Below, piece after piece: positions 7,110-11,057 of a stretch of 11,057 nucleotides of DNA (its first letter is position 1; every line of letters begins with the position of its first letter). The translations under genes and the position numbers were made by a program. The notes under the pieces were generated by a model. It was not told the origin of the DNA and ran no database searches. It worked only from the letters and a program-made list of their open reading frames with translations. The DNA comes from JAUYQE01 sp035289745 (GTDB taxonomy: Archaea; Nanobdellota; Nanobdellia; Woesearchaeales; GW2011-AR9). The DNA lies in NCBI GenBank assembly GCA_035289745.1, contig DATDWF010000063.1, forward strand, positions 1 to 11,057. The letters run 5' to 3'.

Positions 7110-7691
7110 ATGAACGTCATTTACATCATCCCTGGGTTTGGCCAGAAAACGAGCCAGAAAGAGTATCGTGAAGTAATCAGCTTATTCAGAGCACGAAATT
7201 TTGCAGTAAGACCCATTCGCATTTCTTGGGGATATCACATCATGAGCGATTATAGCAAAGAATTTCTGAAGCAGCTCAACCATAAGCCAGATGACCGGGT
7301 TTATCTCTTCGGTTTTTCATTCGGGGCGATGATTGCGTTCATCACAGCAGCCCAGCTGAAACCACGTGCTCTCTATCTCTGTTCTCTCTCCCCTTACTTT
7401 AAAGAGGACCTCCCATCACTGAAAAAATGGTGGAAAAAATATTGGGGCAAACAACGGATGAAAGACTTTCGCCAATTCTCTTTCAACAAATTGGCGAAAG
7501 AGATACGCTGTAAAACCATTCTTATTGTCGGAGATAAGGAAGGGGAAGAGGTCATGAACCGAGCAAAAGACGCTCGTAAACGAATAAAAAACGCAACGCT
7601 CATTGTCGTCAAAGGCGCTAAACATAATCTTGCCCAGAAAGAATATTTAGGTGCGGTACGCAAAATTATCACTAGTACCGTGACAATTTAG
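7110..7691 (+). CDS. Small alpha/beta hydrolase-fold protein
   Basis: The protein has a compact alpha/beta hydrolase layout. It starts with a strand and oxyanion-type turn (IIPGFG, residues 6-11). The nucleophile elbow GFSFGA follows, with Ser70 in a GxSxG motif. An acid candidate is Asp142 in ILIVGDKEGE, and a histidine is His172 in VKGAKHNL. The order and spacing of Ser-Asp-His fit a complete catalytic triad. At 193 residues it is short and has only a small basic, aromatic-rich lid (about 96-125). No signal peptide is seen, so it should be cytoplasmic. The substrate is unknown. The ATG follows the fibrillarin stop by ten bases, with a G-rich ribosome binding site (GAGGGGGA), so it probably shares the nop5-flpA transcript. 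It looks lower in GC than its upstream neighbours, which may mean a later arrival. Confidence 0.75.
   Translation: MNVIYIIPGFGQKTSQKEYREVISLFRARNFAVRPIRISWGYHIMSDYSKEFLKQLNHKPDDRVYLFGFSFGAMIAFITAAQLKPRALYLCSLSPYFKEDLPSLKKWWKKYWGKQRMKDFRQFSFNKLAKEIRCKTILIVGDKEGEEVMNRAKDARKRIKNATLIVVKGAKHNLAQKEYLGAVRKIITSTVTI
7466..7500. repeat. Perfect 12-bp inverted repeat inside the hydrolase gene
   Basis: CTTTCGCCAATT (7466-7477) and AATTGGCGAAAG (7489-7500) are exact reverse complements separated by 11 bases. The hairpin lies within codons of the hydrolase. It could be an mRNA hairpin, a protein-binding palindrome or chance; nothing else in the sequence decides. Confidence 0.8.
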
Positions 7692-7749
7692 TTTTGAAGC
7701 AAACCCAATGGGAACTTACCTAATAGACTTGCAATGATAAATGTGGCAT

Positions 7750-8145
7750 AATTAATTTGTCAAAACACTAGTATGACACCACAGGATTTGTAACCGGGTT
7801 TTTCGTTTACTTTCTGACAACAAATAGAAAAGAAGAAAGCGTCCCAGCCCTGATAGCTTGCCTATTCCAACAAAACGGCCATTATTATTGAGGCTATTGT
7901 TGCCATTCAGGCCGTTATAATTATTGTTGAGGAAGAGCAGGCGGCCCTCCAGAGTAGCCATTTCACTGTCTCAAAGCCACCACCACTTCACACCAGGCCA
8001 CAGAAATCGAAGATTCCTTGGCCAAAAGCAAACGCTTTTCGGTGTGTTGTAGTTGTATTCTATAGCAGCGAAGCTGCCCTAGTGAAATAGCGTGTAGTTC
8101 CAAGCTACTCCATTAGCTTCATGCAAAATGAAGCGGCTGGGACGG
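7750..8145 (-). ncRNA. Candidate DGR template RNA and surrounding non-coding region
   Basis: No convincing protein gene occupies 7692-8194. On the minus strand a TATA box at 8165-8172 would start a transcript near 8142 that reads through the template repeat. Ahead of the repeat are three perfect small hairpins: GCTTCAT/ATGAAGC (8116-8134), GCAGC/GCTGC (8065-8077) and AAAAGC/GCTTTT (8024-8039). After the repeat come a CTTTCT/AGAAAG pair (7810-7839) and a pyrimidine-rich stretch that could stop transcription. DGR template RNAs are known to need structured flanks, including a 3' spacer for cDNA priming. Both ends given here are estimates; the left end in particular is arbitrary. Confidence 0.5.
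7862..7948 (-). repeat. DGR template repeat (TR)
   Basis: This 87-bp segment is a near copy of 8218-8304 at a constant offset of 356 bp with no gaps. The copies differ at plus-strand positions 7865, 7866, 7882, 7886, 7898, 7901, 7906, 7907, 7915, 7918 and 7927. All eleven are T on the plus strand, so A on the minus strand, which is the coding strand of the target gene. In the target's reading frame the copy encodes ten AAY (Asn) codons plus one TAT codon in a conserved frame of Gly, Leu, Phe and Arg. Similarity stops abruptly at both ends. It is not part of a recognisable gene, as expected of a template rather than a paralogue. Confidence 0.93.
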
Positions 8146-8153
8146 AGTATAAG

Positions 8154-8159
8154 AAAAAA
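8154..8159 (-). terminator. Oligo-T run, possible end of the two-gene transcript
   Basis: On the minus strand a run of six T lies about 36 bases after the stop codon of the variable protein and just beyond the GC-rich hairpins. Archaeal transcription often ends at such T tracts. It could terminate the VWA-variable protein transcript before the template RNA begins. The signal is short. Confidence 0.3.
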
Positions 8160-8164
8160 TGATG

Positions 8165-8172
8165 TATATAAA
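8165..8172 (-). promoter_or_regulatory. TATA box, candidate promoter of the template RNA
   Basis: TTTATATA on the minus strand matches the archaeal TATA consensus and lies between the end of the variable-protein gene and the template repeat. Typical spacing puts transcription start near 8142, about 190 bases before the repeat. The plus-strand reading, TATATAAAA, has no gene downstream to serve. Confidence 0.45.
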
Positions 8173-8181
8173 ATTTTTGCG

Positions 8182-8216
8182 GGCGCTCCGCGCCTTACGA
8201 ACTGCGCCTCCGGCGC
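8182..8216 (-). repeat. Tandem GC-rich hairpins immediately 3' of the variable repeat
   Basis: Two perfect 5-bp stems with 3-base loops stand nine bases apart. GCGCC-TCC-GGCGC (8204-8216) begins one base past the variable repeat. GGCGC-TCC-GCGCC (8182-8194) begins directly after the stop codon. Read on the minus strand both loops are GGA, and the two stems are mirror versions of the same pentamer. Known DGR recipient sites carry a hairpin or cruciform a few bases downstream of the VR that promotes retrohoming. The template copy has nothing comparable after it. They could also help terminate transcription. Confidence 0.75.
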
Positions 8217-9073
8217 TCTACCCCAACAAAACGGCCAATATCATTGAGGCTATAGTAGCCAAGCAGGCCGCTAAAATTATTGCTGAGGAAGAGCAGGCGG
8301 CCCTGGGATATTGCAGCATCCCGATCTTTGAAGGAATGATAATTACCTAAATCACCGTCTGGGGCTTTCGCTCTCTCATAGAAAGCTTCAAGCTGATCAA
8401 GGCTTCCCGCTGCTCGGACAATAACCTGCGGATTTTCAAGGAAAGCTTTCTTCTGGTGATAGCCTGATTTTGTCTCTTGAGCAATTTTATAGGGCATAAC
8501 TACCCCAAACTGATGAGGCAATCCCGACAGGCCTGCCTGAACTTCTTCAAGCCGGTACAAAGGAAAGCTGGTGCCATCAAGAAGCTTTCCTTCAAGCAAA
8601 GCAGCAAACTCTGCCTCTTGGTATTTTGCACTGCCGTTAAGCAATCCTTCATCGTATGCTTGCTGAATCCTGTCCGGAGTAAGAATGCCTCCGCCATGCA
8701 TCACAACAAGAACAGGCTTTCCTCGGGTGTAAAACGCTCCTTTCTTATCTATGCCAATGTTTTCTTCCGTGTGAACCGTATAGCAATCCTGCCAAAACGC
8801 ATGGCTCTTGCCGGCCTTAGCTTTTGCGGCAATAAGCTCCGGCATGTTCGCAACGATGCCTGAACTGCCAGCGTATGCAATTGCTTGCCTAAGAGCCGTC
8901 GGCATGCTAGTATCATAAAATGGCGTTCCATTGAGCACATTATCTATGGTGAACAATGAAGTCTGCGCCGGAGCGGCTGCTGGAGGTAGGGAAACAGTGG
9001 GCTGTGCTGGCGGTGCCTGTCCTGGCGTCCATTCGAGATGCTTAATCAGCTCTCTGGGGATTATGCGGGTCAT
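8195..9073 (-). CDS. DGR variable (target) protein, likely C-type-lectin-like C-terminus
   Basis: A 292-residue protein with no signal peptide or membrane helix, so probably cytoplasmic. Residues 18-37 are a Pro/Ala-rich linker. The central part (about 95-235) includes VLVVMHGGGILTPDRIQQAY and LPHQFGVVMPYKIAQE, and I do not recognise it as a named family. Residues 257-286 are encoded by the variable repeat. Relative to the template they carry N264S, Y267F, N268S, N271L, N273Y, N274Y, N278D, N279I and I285V, plus one silent change. The fixed frame GRLLFL...GRFVGV is like the ends of C-lectin-type DGR targets, but the fold is inferred. The protein ends seven residues after G284-V285 in a basic tail read from the downstream hairpin. 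Its ATG overlaps the upstream stop (ATGA), implying coupled synthesis with the VWA protein. Confidence 0.88.
   Translation of the reverse strand: MTRIIPRELIKHLEWTPGQAPPAQPTVSLPPAAAPAQTSLFTIDNVLNGTPFYDTSMPTALRQAIAYAGSSGIVANMPELIAAKAKAGKSHAFWQDCYTVHTEENIGIDKKGAFYTRGKPVLVVMHGGGILTPDRIQQAYDEGLLNGSAKYQEAEFAALLEGKLLDGTSFPLYRLEEVQAGLSGLPHQFGVVMPYKIAQETKSGYHQKKAFLENPQVIVRAAGSLDQLEAFYERAKAPDGDLGNYHSFKDRDAAISQGRLLFLSNNFSGLLGYYSLNDIGRFVGVERRRRSS
8218..8304 (-). repeat. DGR variable repeat (VR)
   Basis: The recipient copy of the 87-bp repeat lies at codons 257-286 of the 292-codon target gene. The 5' 20 bases (8285-8304) and a 14-base block near the 3' end (8223-8236) are identical to the template. The eleven substitutions lie between these blocks or at the extreme 3' edge. 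On the coding strand the template A became T five times, G five times and C once. The position at the 3' end of the gene and the hairpins directly behind it are the usual arrangement for a DGR recipient. Confidence 0.93.
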
Positions 9074-11040
9074 TTTGACAGTAACACCTCGAGCCCTGCT
9101 TGAAGCATCTTGTCTTTGTCATGCACTTGATGATAGACAATGGGGGGATTCCTTCTTACCGCATTTCCTAAATCATAAGTACCGCCGATTTCAAATAAAA
9201 CAACGCCAGTGTTAGGATTTCGAGCAATACGTCTCATCTTTCCAGCCTCTCTTTCACAATTGGAGATTTGTCCATCCGTACAGATAACATACATTGTTTT
9301 TTCTGGCCTATGATGCTCTGATATACAAGGGTTTGTATTATAACCATTTTCCGGCTTGAACAAAATTCGCAAAGCTGCAGCGTCTCCTCTCCAAAATTGT
9401 TCTGCGAGAACAAGCTCGGATTCTACTTGGCTATCAGCGAAATTATGAATGCGGATTTTGCTGTGCTTGCCAACTTTTTTGCCGCCTTGCAGTAAGGCAT
9501 CGACAAATCCGTACAGGACATGGCTGAGCATATCCCATCGGCTTCCGTCATTAATTTTATACCTGCCAGCCGTTCCTCCAAACATAGACCCAGAGCTGTC
9601 CAGGTAAAATTCGACAATGTCAGGAACATCTATATGGGCGTCAACATACACAATATCTTTGATATCACGCTGTTTTAATTCATATTCCTGAAGCCGGAAA
9701 GTTCCATTGCCTAAGTCAATGAGCCAGGGCAGTCTTGTTCTTCGCTGTAAAGCATCAATCCTTTGAAGATTAACTCGGGCAAGCTGATCTTCCGTCAGCA
9801 CGCTGCTTTTCTTCAAATGCCAGTACTCTTGCTTGCCAACAACTACAGTTTCGCCAACTTTCTTTCCGCCAATTATCCGGACGGAGGGATGGTTTCTTTT
9901 GTAAAATTCATGAGTAGCTAAAACATCAAGGTTTCTCATTTCATCAATGCTTGAATTAGAAGGTCCGGGTTTAGTATTATCGGGCTTTTTGGTCATCTGC
10001 GATGCTGCCTGCTCCAAGGCACTCGGATTTTCCTGAGCTAAGCTCTGAATAAATTGAGCTTGTTCCTGAGGAGTCATATCATCGAGCAAGTCCTGCAAAA
10101 TATCCTGCGGAGACGCACCACTGCCCTCGCCCTGCATATCTGGCCTTCCCTGAGGCATATCTTTCTCGACGTAAGGTCCGAGAACCGCCATAAACCGCTG
10201 AATCCCGGCATACCTGTCTTGGCCTGAAAATACACTTCTGATAGCGGTTACATATTCCGGCAATTGCTCCGGCGTTTCTTGCCCAGAACTTCCCGACAGC
10301 AAAGATTTTGCTTTAGCAACGAATGATGATTTTTTCTTCTTTGGTGGCTGAACAGGCTTGCCAATAAGAGCGGCCAAAGATTTTTCTGCCACAGCAACTC
10401 CTTTTTTGCCTGCTTTACCTCCAAAATAGGCATGAGTAGTTTGCGGGCCGTACAGAACTCCATAAAGGAATCTGGTGACGGTGTAAAAGTTAGTTTTTGC
10501 ATGAGCATCCTGTAATTCTAACAAATCCCACGTGGGGATAATATTGTCTCGTACATACTTTTTTGTCTGGTTATCAAGGTAAAACCGATTATCAAGAATA
10601 AAATCTTTGACGCCATTCTGGGAGGATTGCACTTTAACAACCTGCTCCAGAGGGCTAAGCCCCGGTTCTGCTTGCAGAATTCCTCGCCTTATTGCTTGAT
10701 GAATGCGCTTGTTGTCATTATCGTCTCCGACGACGCTGAAGGGTGCTTCTAGAGGATGATATAACTCATGGTACAATAAGTAATGCAACGTTTCTCTGGC
10801 CAATTCTTCCGGATCACCAGCCCAATATTTGGCAACAACGGTCTCAAACTTCTTCTGAAGGCTCTCATCGCCCGAGATTTCAGCAAAGATTCTTCTTAAA
10901 TCAGTTGAGAATGTCCAGTCCCTTCCATTTGGAGACATTTTTCTGACAACGGGGGTATCACTGCGCAAAGGAAAATCCCTCTTGACTTCTTCACGCCAAG
11001 CTTGTTCTGCTTCGTTCAACAATAAATGTATGCTTTTCAT
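9070..11040 (-). CDS. HExxH metallopeptidase-like and VWA-domain protein
   Basis: A 656-residue protein with two recognisable parts. The N-terminal part holds HELYH at residues 91-95, a zinc-binding HExxH signature. DFILDNRFY at 147-155 is a possible source of the third ligand. The C-terminal part (about 473-656) is a VWA domain with a complete MIDAS: DSSGS at 481-485 after a hydrophobic strand, Thr569 in GYNTN, and Asp589 in ICTDG. Between them is a low-complexity, Gln/Pro/Ser-rich linker (about 230-370). The layout resembles the putative metallopeptidase plus VWA-like proteins (DUF2201 type) that often partner MoxR-family AAA ATPases, but no ATPase is in the window. No signal peptide is seen. 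The ATG at 11040 has only 17 bases of upstream sequence here. Its stop overlaps the start of the variable protein. Whether the peptidase site is active is unproven. Confidence 0.85.
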   Translation of the reverse strand: MKSIHLLLNEAEQAWREEVKRDFPLRSDTPVVRKMSPNGRDWTFSTDLRRIFAEISGDESLQKKFETVVAKYWAGDPEELARETLHYLLYHELYHPLEAPFSVVGDDNDNKRIHQAIRRGILQAEPGLSPLEQVVKVQSSQNGVKDFILDNRFYLDNQTKKYVRDNIIPTWDLLELQDAHAKTNFYTVTRFLYGVLYGPQTTHAYFGGKAGKKGVAVAEKSLAALIGKPVQPPKKKKSSFVAKAKSLLSGSSGQETPEQLPEYVTAIRSVFSGQDRYAGIQRFMAVLGPYVEKDMPQGRPDMQGEGSGASPQDILQDLLDDMTPQEQAQFIQSLAQENPSALEQAASQMTKKPDNTKPGPSNSSIDEMRNLDVLATHEFYKRNHPSVRIIGGKKVGETVVVGKQEYWHLKKSSVLTEDQLARVNLQRIDALQRRTRLPWLIDLGNGTFRLQEYELKQRDIKDIVYVDAHIDVPDIVEFYLDSSGSMFGGTAGRYKINDGSRWDMLSHVLYGFVDALLQGGKKVGKHSKIRIHNFADSQVESELVLAEQFWRGDAAALRILFKPENGYNTNPCISEHHRPEKTMYVICTDGQISNCEREAGKMRRIARNPNTGVVLFEIGGTYDLGNAVRRNPPIVYHQVHDKDKMLQAGLEVLLSK

Positions 11041-11057
11041 AGTGCAAACCTTCGTTT

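Noticed and set aside
7670..7773. Two copies of CACTAGTA (7670-7677 and 7766-7773) as possible target-site duplications
   Set aside because: Eight bases only, imperfect flanks, and no transposase or terminal inverted repeats between them.
7752..7961. A 69-codon minus-strand frame covering the template repeat, looking like a second copy of the variable protein's C-terminus
   Set aside because: The similarity is confined to 87 bp with sharp ends, the rest has no family resemblance, and all differences from the target are at template adenines. It is better explained as a non-coding template than as a small gene or decayed paralogue.
8182..8216. The GC-rich hairpins as a CRISPR repeat or simple terminator
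   Set aside because: There are no regularly spaced repeats, so not CRISPR. A terminator role is possible but does not explain their position one base from the variable repeat and absence behind the template.

Overview
The window comes from an archaeon of roughly balanced GC content. The ribosomal proteins are of the archaeal/eukaryotic type. A Nop5-fibrillarin pair of the box C/D RNA-guided methylation machinery is present. The plausible promoters are archaeal TATA boxes, and most ribosomal genes lack a Shine-Dalgarno site. Compact proteins, a short Nop5 and a diversity-generating retroelement (DGR) target suggest a DPANN-type lineage (for example Woesearchaeota or Pacearchaeota), but that placement is inference.

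Layout. Positions 1-5011 (minus strand) hold a ribosomal operon in the order uL3, uL4, uL23, uL2, uS19, uL22, uS3. It is followed, where uL29 would usually stand, by the start of an unidentified membrane-anchored protein that runs off the left edge. Positions 5012-5333 are a divergent intergenic region with a palindromic TATA box and a potentially folded leader. Positions 5334-7691 (plus strand) hold nop5, fibrillarin (flpA) and a small alpha/beta hydrolase in one tight cluster. Positions 7692-8194 contain no protein gene. Positions 8195-11040 (minus strand) hold two translationally coupled genes: a 656-residue protein with an N-terminal HExxH motif and a C-terminal von Willebrand factor A (VWA) domain, then a 292-residue protein.

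The main discovery is a DGR template/target pair. An 87-bp segment near the 3' end of the 292-residue gene (variable repeat VR, 8218-8304) is repeated 356 bp away in the non-coding region (template repeat TR, 7862-7948). The copies differ at 11 sites, and all 11 are adenines of the TR when read on the gene's strand. The 61 non-adenine positions are identical. Most changes fall in AAY (Asn) codons. This is the signature of adenine-specific mutagenic retrohoming. Two GC-rich hairpins lie directly after the VR and are absent after the TR, as expected for a DGR recipient site. A TATA box and several hairpins precede the TR and could mark the template RNA. No reverse transcriptase or Avd gene is in the window, so it must lie elsewhere or act in trans.

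How it may work (inference): the VWA/HExxH protein and the hypervariable protein are made from one transcript and probably act together in the cytoplasm, since neither has a signal peptide. The DGR would diversify about ten residues of the C-terminal ligand-binding face of the smaller protein. The element sits directly beside core translation and rRNA-modification genes.
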